Below are positions 16,671 through 25,709 of a DNA stretch of 64,000 bases, one piece after another; the stretch's first letter is position 1; each line of letters opens with the position of its first letter. Source of the DNA: Verrucomicrobiales bacterium. Its GTDB lineage: Bacteria > Verrucomicrobiota > Verrucomicrobiia > Verrucomicrobiales > DEV007. The DNA lies in NCBI GenBank assembly GCA_029213065.1, contig JARGPH010000001.1, positions 310,001 through 374,000 of the forward strand, written 5' to 3'. The position numbers and the translations under genes were made by a program. A model generated the notes under the pieces. The model ran no database searches. It was not told the origin of the DNA and saw only the letters and a program-made list of their open reading frames with translations.

Positions 16671-17573
16671 CTACAAACCCTCCGCAGCTTTCCGGGCGAT
16701 GTCCGCAGTCGAGTTCTCATGGACAACCTTTTCCGCCTCGGCGATCGCCTCACGACTGATCATGGGCAAAGCGCCGGGAAGGTGCGTGATCCGCGGTGAA
16801 CAGGCCCGGAACTCCTTCGAATACTGATATTGCGGCCTTTCCAGAATCTGACTCGAGGGACCGCACTCCAGGATCCCGCCCTCATAAAAAATCGCAACGC
16901 GGTCAGCGACACCTTTGATCCCCCGAAGTCCGTTCATCGCAAGAACAACAGAGAGCCCGTAGTCATCACGGAGCGACGAGATCAGTTCGAAAAACTGCGC
17001 CTCGGCAATGCGATCAAGCCCGGCAGTGGCCCCGTCACAAACAAGCAGCCCGGCCCCGGACATGAGCGTTTTCATGAGGATGAGTCGCTTCAGCATGAGG
17101 GATGACAGATCGACCGAGAGCATCTCAAGGATGCGCTCCGGCTCGACAATCCCGACGGCATAGAAATAATCGCTCCAGTCACCCTCCCCCTTCGAACCGG
17201 TCAGCCGCGAACTTTCCCGCAGCCATTGCCTCACTTTCTGATTCGGATTCAGTTGTGAATGAGCGTCTTTCACGAGCACCGCGATCCGACTCCGACGGAG
17301 GTGAAGATTTTTCCTCCGATTCTGTCGCAGGATATCCTCTGATTCAAATTCGATGCTGCCGGAAATGACTTTGTCAGAGGGGCTGATCACTCCCGAAACC
17401 AACTGCGCGAGAAGTGATTTTCCACTGCCCGATTCACCGGCACAGACAAGGATCTCTCTCTCATGCAACTCGAGGGAAACATTTCGCAAACCGAGATCGC
17501 GCTCACCGAGCCCACGGGGACGCTCCACGGTGACGTTGCTGACGGTGAGTATTGGTTTCGTCCTTTCCTCCAT
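16671..17573 (-). CDS. Degenerate ABC ATPase of a peptide transporter operon
   Basis: A 300-residue Opp/Dpp-type ATPase domain in which only Walker A is intact (GESGSGKS, 46-53). The Q-loop reads VKDAHSQLNP where the family has FQDPxxSLNP (Gln replaced by Lys102). The signature reads LSSLMLKR (156-163) instead of LSGGQRQR. Walker B ends CDGATAGLD (179-187) with Gly181 in place of the catalytic Glu. The H-loop reads LAMNGL with Asn214 for His. The C-terminal regulatory extension typical of Opp ATPases is kept (RPQYQYSKEFRACSPR). It is the last gene of a four-gene operon with two permeases and a binding protein, and no second ATPase is present. ATP may bind, but hydrolysis looks unlikely without another subunit. 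The reading frame is intact, so it is maintained rather than a pseudogene. Confidence 0.88.
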   Translation of the reverse strand: MEERTKPILTVSNVTVERPRGLGERDLGLRNVSLELHEREILVCAGESGSGKSLLAQLVSGVISPSDKVISGSIEFESEDILRQNRRKNLHLRRSRIAVLVKDAHSQLNPNQKVRQWLRESSRLTGSKGEGDWSDYFYAVGIVEPERILEMLSVDLSSLMLKRLILMKTLMSGAGLLVCDGATAGLDRIAEAQFFELISSLRDDYGLSVVLAMNGLRGIKGVADRVAIFYEGGILECGPSSQILERPQYQYSKEFRACSPRITHLPGALPMISREAIAEAEKVVHENSTADIARKAAEGL

Positions 17574-17587
17574 AGCTCAATTTCTCT

Positions 17588-18469
17588 CTACCAGTATCGC
17601 TGCACTTCCCCGGTTCGCAGCAGTGAGGAAACTCTCCATCCCAGAAAGGAGAATATCATTACAACAATACTGGCCAACACTCCGGGATACACCGCCATCC
17701 AGGGAGCCTCGATAATGAGGTGCTGCCCATAGGCAATCATGGCCCCGCAACTGATCCGATTCCCTGTCACGCCGAGAAACGAAAGCATCATCTCAGCGAG
17801 CATGATCCATGGAATCATCACGGCAAAGGCACCGGCAAGACGCCGCAGCACCTTGGGTAAATCCCGATACATGATGATATCCCGTCGGGCCAAACCGAGC
17901 GCATAGCCGGCAACGACATCGAACTTTTCCTCCCCCTCTTCAAACCAGGAGGCAATCATCGGAGCCTGCTGAATTCCGATGAGAATGATCAGCGCCACCA
18001 TCACAGTGAGGAGACTCCCGCCGGAGCCTCCTGCCACGATTATCAGCAACACCATCGGAGGCGCGATGAACCCGGTTCGCCCGATAAGACGAATGAGACG
18101 AAAGCGATTCCCTCCCTGATCGAAAGCAAACAGCATCACAAAAGTGAGGGCGAGAAGGAGACCGAAACCGGAGCAAAGCACTGCCACGGCGAGTGAAGTA
18201 GCCATGGCAATACGACTGATTGTGAAGACATCCTTTCCGTGGCCTGTTGTCCCGAACCAGTGAACGGAATCGGGATCCTCCCAAAGGGGCTTATCCGGAA
18301 CGGAATACACCTCGGCCGGGCGGACATCGATTCCACTACCACCTGAAAAAAGCCATCCGGTAATGAGGAGATACAGCCCCGCGATGAAGACCACCCTCCG
18401 AATATGCCACACCCTCGCGAAGAGTGCCCCGAGCCAGAGAAGAGGCCGTGATTTGCGTTTGTTAGCCAT
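17588..18469 (-). CDS. Divergent peptide ABC permease (DppC-like)
   Basis: A 293-residue inner-membrane permease. Helix 1 (about 20-42: VVFIAGLYLLITGWLFSGG) is followed by a periplasmic segment with HWFGTTGHGKDVFTI, the DppC/OppC hallmark (GTDxxGRDV-like), and about five more helices. The coupling loop is weak: GYALGLARRDIIMYRDLPKVL. The start at 18469 overlaps the upstream permease stop by eight bases and gives MANKRKSRPLLWLG; a start 39 bases upstream would lie deep inside that gene. It is the third gene of the degenerate transporter operon, 15 bases before the ATPase gene. Confidence 0.85.
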   Translation of the reverse strand: MANKRKSRPLLWLGALFARVWHIRRVVFIAGLYLLITGWLFSGGSGIDVRPAEVYSVPDKPLWEDPDSVHWFGTTGHGKDVFTISRIAMATSLAVAVLCSGFGLLLALTFVMLFAFDQGGNRFRLIRLIGRTGFIAPPMVLLIIVAGGSGGSLLTVMVALIILIGIQQAPMIASWFEEGEEKFDVVAGYALGLARRDIIMYRDLPKVLRRLAGAFAVMIPWIMLAEMMLSFLGVTGNRISCGAMIAYGQHLIIEAPWMAVYPGVLASIVVMIFSFLGWRVSSLLRTGEVQRYW

Positions 18470-19328
18470 TGGTGACCTCCCCCGTTTGCAGGTGAACCGC
18501 GCAGTCACGCAGCCAGTTGATGATACTGATCAACCCGATGAGCCACATCGAACCGAGAATAATCCCCCCGTAGTTGGCGGCATTGACAGACTCAACGAGC
18601 AGGCTCCCCATGCCGCGATAACGAAAGGCGAATTCGATCCCGACGAGCAACCCGAAAAGAAGCGGAAGGGGACGATCAAGCGCTCGAATCAAAGAAATCC
18701 CCGCACCTTTGACGACGTGGTCGTAGAAGATGGATTCGCTGTTGTACCCGCCGACAAAAAGACCGTGAGTGTAGGGCCTCGACATCTCGGAAGAGATCGC
18801 ATTGAAAACAGACGTCATGAGCGAGGCACTTCCCGCAGCGATCAAGGGCAGAGCAACAATGAAGGCATGCCACCAACCGAGAAGGTCCGGGCCGGATGTC
18901 ACGATGACTTCATCGGCAAATCCGGGACGCTGCCAAATTGAGTAGGAGTAAATCGCTATAAGAATGACGAACCAGAATCCCGGAATCGCTGAGAACACCG
19001 AGAAAGGCAGCCTCAAAATGATTCCGATACGGTATCGACGAAGCCGGGCCGCGAGAAATCCCCATCCGTATCCGGTCAGCAGAACGCAGGATATCGCAAT
19101 CACGAGGACCCGCAGACTCGCCGCGCTTCGCTCACTGAAAAGAAGTCGAAAGCCGTCCATCCCCTCGACTTCACTTCCGAACGGCGTGTAGGAACCAGCC
19201 TGCCAGATGTGCTGATCTGAGCCGCCCAGACCGCAGAAAGCGAACTCGATCAGAAGCATGAGCAGGAGAAAGATCACACCGAGGCGGGCCGCTGAAAAGA
19301 AAAGGCGCTGGAGAATTAGACGGGTCAT
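18462..19328 (-). CDS. Divergent peptide ABC permease (DppB-like)
   Basis: A 288-residue membrane protein with a first helix at about 10-33, a long periplasmic loop (about 35-70) and five further helices, the DppB topology. The recognisable C-terminal landmarks are GIEFAFRYRGMGSLLVESV, corresponding to the DppB motif with E-x-xFxxxGxG, and the closing NWLRDCAVHL. The coupling loop (THGLFVGGYNSESIFYDHVV) departs strongly from the DppB consensus, and the protein is shorter than the usual 310-340. It overlaps the upstream binding-protein gene by four bases (ATGA) and the DppC-like gene by eight, so translation is tightly coupled. Confidence 0.83.
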   Translation of the reverse strand: MTRLILQRLFFSAARLGVIFLLLMLLIEFAFCGLGGSDQHIWQAGSYTPFGSEVEGMDGFRLLFSERSAASLRVLVIAISCVLLTGYGWGFLAARLRRYRIGIILRLPFSVFSAIPGFWFVILIAIYSYSIWQRPGFADEVIVTSGPDLLGWWHAFIVALPLIAAGSASLMTSVFNAISSEMSRPYTHGLFVGGYNSESIFYDHVVKGAGISLIRALDRPLPLLFGLLVGIEFAFRYRGMGSLLVESVNAANYGGIILGSMWLIGLISIINWLRDCAVHLQTGEVTNG

Positions 19329-21427
19329 GGCTCAACCGGCTGCAACGCCTCTTCCACGGCACTTTTCCGAACCCACCAGGCCCGGCTCCTTTCGAGGCCC
19401 GCCTTCCCGACCCCCAATCGCTGAACGATAGGCTCACCGCCCACACCCTCACGAATCACCTCCAGCGAATCAGCTCTCACCGTAATGAGACGCCCACTGT
19501 CGCCGATAAAAAGACAGGGCTGGAGCTCCGCGATCTCTTTTTGCAGCCTCGAAGTGAGCCGCTTCACATGGATGTTTTCCTCCTCGTAACGCAATTTAGT
19601 GACGGCCTCATCGACGAGCTGATTGCGAAGCCCGAATATATTGCTGCCGCTGCCGATTCCGGAGGAATGCCAGGTCGTGTAGCGATCCCGCTCAAGTGGC
19701 AGTTCCCAGTTTAAGATAAGCGCATCAAATTCGCGGGTTGAGAGACGGTCTCTCATCATCACTTCGCGGGAGACCGGGTCGAGTTCAACCGACACTCCCA
19801 ACGCAGACCACTGCGCGGCAAGTTCCTCCGCAAAATAGAGGTGATCCGAATTGCCCTCGTTCACGGTGAGCTTAAACGAAAACGGATTTCCCTCTGCATC
19901 GCGTCGAACCGCCGCCCCGTCTTCGAGCGTGAACCCGGCCTCATCAAGCATTCGCCCCGCCGCCACAGGATCATACAGGGGAAGCATCATTTTCTCATCG
20001 CAATAGGGAACCGCCGGATAAAAAAGACTTTCACTGGGTTGCTGGAACTGATCAATCGAATCCCGTCGCACCCTTTTCAAATCCACCCCTTTCGCCAGCG
20101 CGGTTCGCACCGAAATCCGGTCAAACGGCCCGGAGTCCAAATTCCAGGCGACGAAATGCTGGTAGCGCGGGAGGCAGGGAACGGTCTTCACCATTCCCGG
20201 ATTGCGCTCCGTCCACTTCACAAAGCGTTCATCCGGAACAATGACATGAAGCCGGTTCGATCGAATCGCGAGGAGGACCGATTCAAGTGATCCCGCCTCT
20301 TTGTAGACGAGACGCTTTTCCAGGGGCGGTTCGCGAAAGTAATTTTCATTCACCTCCAACTCCACCCCGCCATCGCGACGCCGCTTCACAAAACGGTAGG
20401 GGCCGTTTCCGACCGGATTGGCAAAAAACTGAAGTGCCTCCGCGGGCTTCTTCATTTTCGAAAAGAGATGAGCAGGAAGAACCGGCAGCTTTTCCCAACT
20501 CTCCAGCATCGTGGTCGGCTCATCATTACAATGAACCTTCAGGGTGAATTCGTCGACCCGCGTCAGGTCCTCGACGAACCAGAATGAATTTGCGAGAGGA
20601 AGCGATGAACCGGGCGCAGTGAACTGATTGTATGAGAAAAGAATATCATCCGCCCCGAAACGAACCCCGTCATGCCATCGCACATCGGTTCGCAACTTGA
20701 GCTCCATGACATGAAACGAGGTGTAACACTGCGTGCCCACGACCTCGATCTCGGGGTCCAGACTCCGGTTCGATTCGTAGTAGAGCTCGAGCTCTCTGAG
20801 GAACAGATCGGTGTCGCCTTTGAGAAATAGATTCACTGTGGAATCGCCCTCATACTCCAGCATTTTGATCTGAGTTTTCTCGACCGAGGCCTTTAAAAAA
20901 GTCTCAAATGACACCGCCACCGAATCCCGCAGACTCAGCTTTACGAGCAGGTAATCACCCAGCAGAACAGGGTCGATATTCCCGATCAGCTTTTTAGTGA
21001 GCCCGCCCTGAAACCCCTCAAGCCCGACCGTGAGAACCGTTTCATTTCGATCCACGGCCTCTGCATTGAGGCCGCCACTGAGAAACTCACCGGAGCGGAT
21101 CATCGCCTCGGTCTCTCCCGCCGCCTCTTCGCTCGCACAGCGTATCACGACGACAGTCTGAAAGGACCACGAATCAATCAGATTGGGGCGGAGGATCAAC
21201 TCATCATCACGCGTCAGGGTCGGCTCAAAAATGAGATCGGTGATCTCACGGGTGATCCCCTTTTGCGGAATGGCAGGGTCGAGATAGCCGACAGGTTCCC
21301 GGATCGCGGAAACCATCGCGGAACGATCATCGCTCAAGCTCAGGTCACTGACCCGGTTGAACAACCAAATCCCAACGCCGACAACAGCGATGGGAAAGGC
21401 ATAAAGTATCGCCCTGAGAAGGAACAT
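19325..21427 (-). CDS. Large family 5 solute-binding protein with internal insert
   Basis: A 700-residue binding protein, first gene of the degenerate transporter operon. It is anchored or exported by an N-terminal hydrophobic helix (about 5-24) without a lipobox or clear cleavage site. The opening PVGYLDPAIPQKGITREITD and LIFEPTLTRDDELILRPNLI are standard family 5. Between residue 90 and 238 there is extra sequence, after which the normal course resumes with ELKLRTDVRWHDGVRFGADD (242-261). The remainder is typical, with VNENYFREPPLEKRL and the C-terminal TTWHSSGIGSGSN-like region. The insert is absent from usual 520-600 residue members. It starts 88 bases downstream of the PQQ-propeller stop and overlaps the next gene by four bases. 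Confidence 0.87.
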   Translation of the reverse strand: MFLLRAILYAFPIAVVGVGIWLFNRVSDLSLSDDRSAMVSAIREPVGYLDPAIPQKGITREITDLIFEPTLTRDDELILRPNLIDSWSFQTVVVIRCASEEAAGETEAMIRSGEFLSGGLNAEAVDRNETVLTVGLEGFQGGLTKKLIGNIDPVLLGDYLLVKLSLRDSVAVSFETFLKASVEKTQIKMLEYEGDSTVNLFLKGDTDLFLRELELYYESNRSLDPEIEVVGTQCYTSFHVMELKLRTDVRWHDGVRFGADDILFSYNQFTAPGSSLPLANSFWFVEDLTRVDEFTLKVHCNDEPTTMLESWEKLPVLPAHLFSKMKKPAEALQFFANPVGNGPYRFVKRRRDGGVELEVNENYFREPPLEKRLVYKEAGSLESVLLAIRSNRLHVIVPDERFVKWTERNPGMVKTVPCLPRYQHFVAWNLDSGPFDRISVRTALAKGVDLKRVRRDSIDQFQQPSESLFYPAVPYCDEKMMLPLYDPVAAGRMLDEAGFTLEDGAAVRRDAEGNPFSFKLTVNEGNSDHLYFAEELAAQWSALGVSVELDPVSREVMMRDRLSTREFDALILNWELPLERDRYTTWHSSGIGSGSNIFGLRNQLVDEAVTKLRYEEENIHVKRLTSRLQKEIAELQPCLFIGDSGRLITVRADSLEVIREGVGGEPIVQRLGVGKAGLERSRAWWVRKSAVEEALQPVEP

Positions 21428-21514
21428 CCCTTCAAGTATAGCAATCGCGACGCGAATGCCAAACTTAGTTTAGGGATCTTAAAGGCTCAGGCGAGACGCA
21501 AAATCCAGTCGCCT

Positions 21515-22849
21515 CTATCGCAAATCGAGACAGATCATGCGATCCTGCCCCCGCACGATGAGGCGTCCGTTACTGAGCGCCATCGGTGACCAGAATTTAA
21601 AGTCAGGCACTTTGATTGTGCTGCGACCTTCCTGCTTCGCGATCTGCTCATCCACTTCCTCCTTTTTACCAAAGGTGTCATAGAGCGCGATTTCGTTGTA
21701 GCCTTCCGGAGACGGCTTCACCACCCGGAGGTAACCGACTTCGCCGTCCTGAATGAGGAGATGCCCGTCAACGAGGATCATATTGCCACGGCCCATGAAC
21801 GGATCGTCACCCGTGTGCCAGATCGTTTCCCCGTCAAAATTGAGACACATGAGACCACCGGTCTTGCGCTTGTCCCCCTTGTGATTGTCGTTCTCGTTTG
21901 CGAGAAGGTAAATGTGCTCACCGATCACAAACGGCGGATGCACCTGAGTGCCTTGAACGAGGTCGAAGACTTTCTCCACTTTCCAATCGTCCCCATCCCT
22001 GGTGATACGGGTCATGCAGGAACCGTTGCCGTATCCGCCGGTGAGAAAGACGAGTTCCTCGGTCACTTTCGTCGCGAACGGGATCGGAATCTTGTTGAAG
22101 TAGAGATCCGTTCTCCAAATCTCTTCACCGGATTCAGGATCGACACTGATCGTGGTGCCCTCCTCTTTCCCCTGGCTGTTGTAACTTGCCACAAAAACGA
22201 GCTGCTCGACGCCGTGCAAAGTCATGACAACAGGCGTGGAGTGAGAATCGCCGAGCTCCTTCGTTCTCCAAATCTCTTTCCCGGTCTTCTTGTTCAGGCC
22301 GATCAACCCGGCTTCCTTACTCATCGCAGGCACGATGAGAACATCGCCGACCACGAGAACACTCTGCGCCCAGCCCCACTTGGGAGGTTCTGCACCATAC
22401 TCATCCTGAATCGAAACCATCCAGTCCTGCTCGTGAGAATTCCGATTCACGCGAAAAACCTGACCGAACCCGCTCACGAAATACACCGCATCATCCTCAA
22501 CCAACGGGACACCGCGGCTTCCTGCGAAAGGCAATTTTCCGGGGTATTCAAAGCTGAACTCCCACTTTTCAGCCCCATCTTCCAGCGAAAGGCAAATAAG
22601 GCGGTCCTTTTCACCGAGATCGCGATCGACGAGAAAAACCTCATCGCCGGCAATCGCAGCAGCGCCCCAGCCCTCATTGAGTGACTTCTCCCAAAGTTGC
22701 TTCGGTGGATTCTTATCCCAGCCGCTGAGATTCAAGCCGGTCTCAGACGAGATTCCCTTCCGCGTGGGGCCCTGGAAATTAGGCCAATCTTCGGAGCGGA
22801 CGAGTGAAGTGGACAGTGCCACCAATAGAACGAGAGGGGTAATTTTCAT
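21515..22849 (-). CDS. Secreted PQQ-like beta-propeller repeat protein
   Basis: A 444-residue exported protein. From the ATG at 22849 the signal peptide is MKITPLVLLVALSTSLVRSE, and the mature protein begins DWPNFQGPTRKGISSETGL, the entry motif of verrucomicrobial and planctomycete PQQ-like propellers. Repeated blades show the pattern ALSLDGxxxW-like: LICLSLEDGAEKWEFSF, GLNKKTGKEIWRT, SVDPESGEEIWRT and LMCLNFDGETIWHTG. An upstream ATG at 22906 would add 19 residues before the signal peptide and is less likely. There is no sign of dehydrogenase active-site residues, so a binding or scaffold role is as likely as catalysis. Confidence 0.9.
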   Translation of the reverse strand: MKITPLVLLVALSTSLVRSEDWPNFQGPTRKGISSETGLNLSGWDKNPPKQLWEKSLNEGWGAAAIAGDEVFLVDRDLGEKDRLICLSLEDGAEKWEFSFEYPGKLPFAGSRGVPLVEDDAVYFVSGFGQVFRVNRNSHEQDWMVSIQDEYGAEPPKWGWAQSVLVVGDVLIVPAMSKEAGLIGLNKKTGKEIWRTKELGDSHSTPVVMTLHGVEQLVFVASYNSQGKEEGTTISVDPESGEEIWRTDLYFNKIPIPFATKVTEELVFLTGGYGNGSCMTRITRDGDDWKVEKVFDLVQGTQVHPPFVIGEHIYLLANENDNHKGDKRKTGGLMCLNFDGETIWHTGDDPFMGRGNMILVDGHLLIQDGEVGYLRVVKPSPEGYNEIALYDTFGKKEEVDEQIAKQEGRSTIKVPDFKFWSPMALSNGRLIVRGQDRMICLDLR

Positions 22850-22939
22850 CGCGGGAATTTGCCAAAGACGCCGCGCGACTTCAACCATCAAATTCGTTGG
22901 ATTCACGCCCTCACCAGTACCCCATCGGGCACCCCTGAA

Positions 22940-24349
22940 TCAGTAACTGCGACGCATGTGGCTGGGAAGAATATTGAGTTCCTCCCGATATTTAGCCACG
23001 GTCCGACGCGCAATCTCAATCCCCTTTTCCTTCAGCTCATCGACGAGACGCTGATCACTGAGCGGCTTCCGGGTGTCTTCATTGGCAATCAGCTCCGCGA
23101 GAGCCTGCTTCACACTCGTGTTACTCATCGAGACACCACTCTCGGTTTCGTAACCGGTCGTGAAGAAATACTTCATCTCAAAGACCCCGTGAGGCGTCGC
23201 GACATACTTCCCCGAAACGGCACGACTCACCGTCGTTTCGTGAACACCGACGACATCCGCAATCTGCGCCATGTTCATCGGCTTCAAGCGGGACGGCCCA
23301 TGTTCAAAAAACTCGGTCTGGCGCTTCACGATCTCACCGGCAATCGACCGAATCGTCTCCTGACGCTGATGAATACTCTTGATGAGAAATTTACCGGACC
23401 GGATCTTGTCGCGGATGTAGTTCCTCGCTTCCTTCCCGCCGCCCGAGGCCATGAGGTCTTTGTAGGAATTCGAAATTCGAAGTCGGGGGACCTGCTCGTT
23501 ATGAATTTCAACGACCCACTCAATCCCCATCCGGGAAACGGTGACATCGGGCGTCACATAGGTATTCAGATCCGAGCTCAAGCGACTGCCCGGCTTTGGA
23601 TCGAGACGTCCAATAAATTCAGCTGCCACCGAGATCTGCTCCGGCTGAACGCTCAGCTTTTTAGCAATTTGAGGATACCGGTGGCGGGCGAGATCATCGA
23701 GATGATGATCGACGATACGAAACTCCAGACTGTGATGCTTTCCGAGGCGCTCTAACTGGATGAGAAGGCAGTCGCGTAAATCTTCAGCCCCCACTCCGGC
23801 AGGATCGAAACTCTGAATCAGAGCGCGGCCCTCATCGAGCTCATCGAACGGGATTCCGAGATCAAATGACATCTCCTCGAGATCGACTTTCAAATACCCG
23901 TCTTCATCGATATTGCCCACGAGCATCTCGGCAACCGCGAGCGTCTCTTTTTTAGCATCTGAAAGGTGCACCTGATTCAAGAGGTGATCCTGAAGCGTGA
24001 TCGGCTCAACAATCGAGTCCATCACGAACTGATACTTCTCGTCGGCATCGTCCCGGCGCGGGGAGGCAACCCGGGCCTGACTCATGTACTCGCGCCACTC
24101 CTCCTCCTGTTGAGAAAGCTCCGCGAACTCTTTGTCGAACTCCTCGTCTTCGGAGGAACTGCCCACCTCATCCAATGAGATATCGGTATTTTCCTCCTCC
24201 AGAGTGGGATTGTCGACCAGCTCCTGCTGAATCAAATGCCGCAGTTCCAGAGTGGGAGTTTGCAACAACTGCAGACTCTGCTGCATCTGCGGCGCAATCG
24301 CCTGCTGTTGGTGCAGTCCTTGAGTTTGGTCAAAACGCTGTTCGGGCAT
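22940..24349 (-). CDS. rpoN: RNA polymerase sigma-54 factor
   Basis: A 469-residue sigma-54. Region I begins MPEQRFDQTQGLHQQQ and continues with the Gln/Leu-rich LAPQMQQSLQLLQTPTLEL-type helix. Region II is acidic (about 55-95). The core-binding domain follows (QDHLLNQVHLSDAKKETLAV), then the helix-turn-helix region (MAQIADVVGVHETTVSRAVSGKY). The C-terminal RpoN box reads ARRTVAKYREELNI, near canonical. The ATG at 24349 is preferred to 24391 because region I starts directly there. Genes under sigma-54 control cannot be named from this window; no clear -24/-12 promoter was found near it. Confidence 0.97.
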   Translation of the reverse strand: MPEQRFDQTQGLHQQQAIAPQMQQSLQLLQTPTLELRHLIQQELVDNPTLEEENTDISLDEVGSSSEDEEFDKEFAELSQQEEEWREYMSQARVASPRRDDADEKYQFVMDSIVEPITLQDHLLNQVHLSDAKKETLAVAEMLVGNIDEDGYLKVDLEEMSFDLGIPFDELDEGRALIQSFDPAGVGAEDLRDCLLIQLERLGKHHSLEFRIVDHHLDDLARHRYPQIAKKLSVQPEQISVAAEFIGRLDPKPGSRLSSDLNTYVTPDVTVSRMGIEWVVEIHNEQVPRLRISNSYKDLMASGGGKEARNYIRDKIRSGKFLIKSIHQRQETIRSIAGEIVKRQTEFFEHGPSRLKPMNMAQIADVVGVHETTVSRAVSGKYVATPHGVFEMKYFFTTGYETESGVSMSNTSVKQALAELIANEDTRKPLSDQRLVDELKEKGIEIARRTVAKYREELNILPSHMRRSY

Positions 24350-24617
24350 TATCGTGTGTAGTGGAGGAGCGGGGGGATCCAGACCATCCAATACTACGAT
24401 TTTATCTGCGAGTTAAGCGAAAATAAAGCAAAATTCGCACCAATCGTGATGTTTTTCTCAGAATAATTCAGTTTCCCGTAGAATCCCGCACCCCCTCTCA
24501 CTCAGGATAGAGGCTCAAAATTTGAAGGGTAAGAAAACTAATCAATAAAATCTGTTGTATATTATGGTAATTCTAATAAATTGTATTAATTAGACAGTTT
24601 TATCGATTACCTTTCAC

Positions 24618-25676
24618 ATGAAAGCGCTTCCCTTATACCTTTACGTTACAACGCTTCTTCTCGTGCCACTGATGGCCGAGGAGCCCCGGATCCGTCAGAA
24701 CGTTATCACCAATCAACCTTCCGACCACTGGGTGGAACTTGAGCCTGTCGAAATGGAGATTCAGGAAAAGGTTGAGCCGCGGGCAAACCCCACCTCGATC
24801 CCATCGTGGCAGACACGCTACACCCTCGGCCCCGGAGACACGCTCGATTTCTCGGTCTACGACAGACCCGACCTGACCCGCACAGAAGTGCCCGTCGCTC
24901 CCGACGGAACGATCAGCTACCTTCAGGCGATTGCAGTGAAGGCGAACGGCCTCACTCTCGATCAGCTCAGGACTAAAATTGAAGCCGATCTGGCGAAGTA
25001 TCAGAAAAACGTCAAGATCTCCATCAACCCGACAAAGATTCTCAGCAAAGACTTCGCCATCATCGGACGAGTCAAAAAGCCGGGTCGCTACACGCTCGAT
25101 CGCCCCACTTCGGTTCTCGAAGGCATTGCGATGGCGGAAGGCATCCAGGTCGGCTCAGTCGGTAACTCCGCCTACGAGCTTGCTGACTTTGATAAATCAT
25201 TCGTCGCCCGCAACGGGAAGAAGCTGAACATTGACCTGGCGAAACTCTACTTTGAGGGAGACTTCAGCCAGAATGCCTACCTTGAACCGGACGACTACAT
25301 CTTCGTCGCCTCCAATGTCGACAACGAAGTCTATGTGCTCGGAGCAGTGAACAATCCGGGTCGTCGCAAGATGCCGATGAAACTCACGATCACGAAAGCG
25401 GTCGCCGAGGCAGGCGGCTTCGTCGACGGGGCCTACCGCATGCGAGTCCTTCTCATCAGGGGCAGCATCCACAAACCGGTCGCCTCAATCGTCGATATGA
25501 AAGCGATCCTCGAAGGGCGCGCCAAAGATTTCGAAGTCAAGGATGGCGATATTATCTACGCGAACTACCACCCCTTCCACCTCGTCGATCAGGCATTGGA
25601 AAGCGCCATGACCACTTACGTGCAGTCCGTTGCCGCCCAGACACTGAATCAGAATTACTCTCCGATTCTCAACTAA
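24618..25676 (+). CDS. Polysaccharide export protein with SLBB domains (Wza-like)
   Basis: A 352-residue exported protein, signal peptide about residues 1-20 (LYVTTLLLVPLMAEE) without lipobox. The poly-export domain starts at the motif YTLGPGDTLDFSVYDRPDL (about 68-86) with VPVAPDGTISYLQAI. Two SLBB-type domains follow: AIIGRVKKPGRYTLDRPT (about 149-166) and VYVLGAVNNPGRRKMPMKLT (about 238-257), each leading into a helix and a closing GDIIYAN or DDYIFVA. It would form or line the outer-membrane exit of a capsule or exopolysaccharide. The gene lies 33 bases before a second export protein. The 268 bases upstream are strongly AT-rich at 24530-24610 and should hold the promoter. Confidence 0.9.
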   Translation: MKALPLYLYVTTLLLVPLMAEEPRIRQNVITNQPSDHWVELEPVEMEIQEKVEPRANPTSIPSWQTRYTLGPGDTLDFSVYDRPDLTRTEVPVAPDGTISYLQAIAVKANGLTLDQLRTKIEADLAKYQKNVKISINPTKILSKDFAIIGRVKKPGRYTLDRPTSVLEGIAMAEGIQVGSVGNSAYELADFDKSFVARNGKKLNIDLAKLYFEGDFSQNAYLEPDDYIFVASNVDNEVYVLGAVNNPGRRKMPMKLTITKAVAEAGGFVDGAYRMRVLLIRGSIHKPVASIVDMKAILEGRAKDFEVKDGDIIYANYHPFHLVDQALESAMTTYVQSVAAQTLNQNYSPILN

Positions 25677-25709
25677 TCAGTCACTCTCAATCATCATCAC
25701 CTTCTTAAG

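Noticed and set aside
24530-24617. Exact -35/-10 pair before the first export gene
   Set aside because: The AT-rich tract gives several equally weak choices; only a general promoter region can be claimed.
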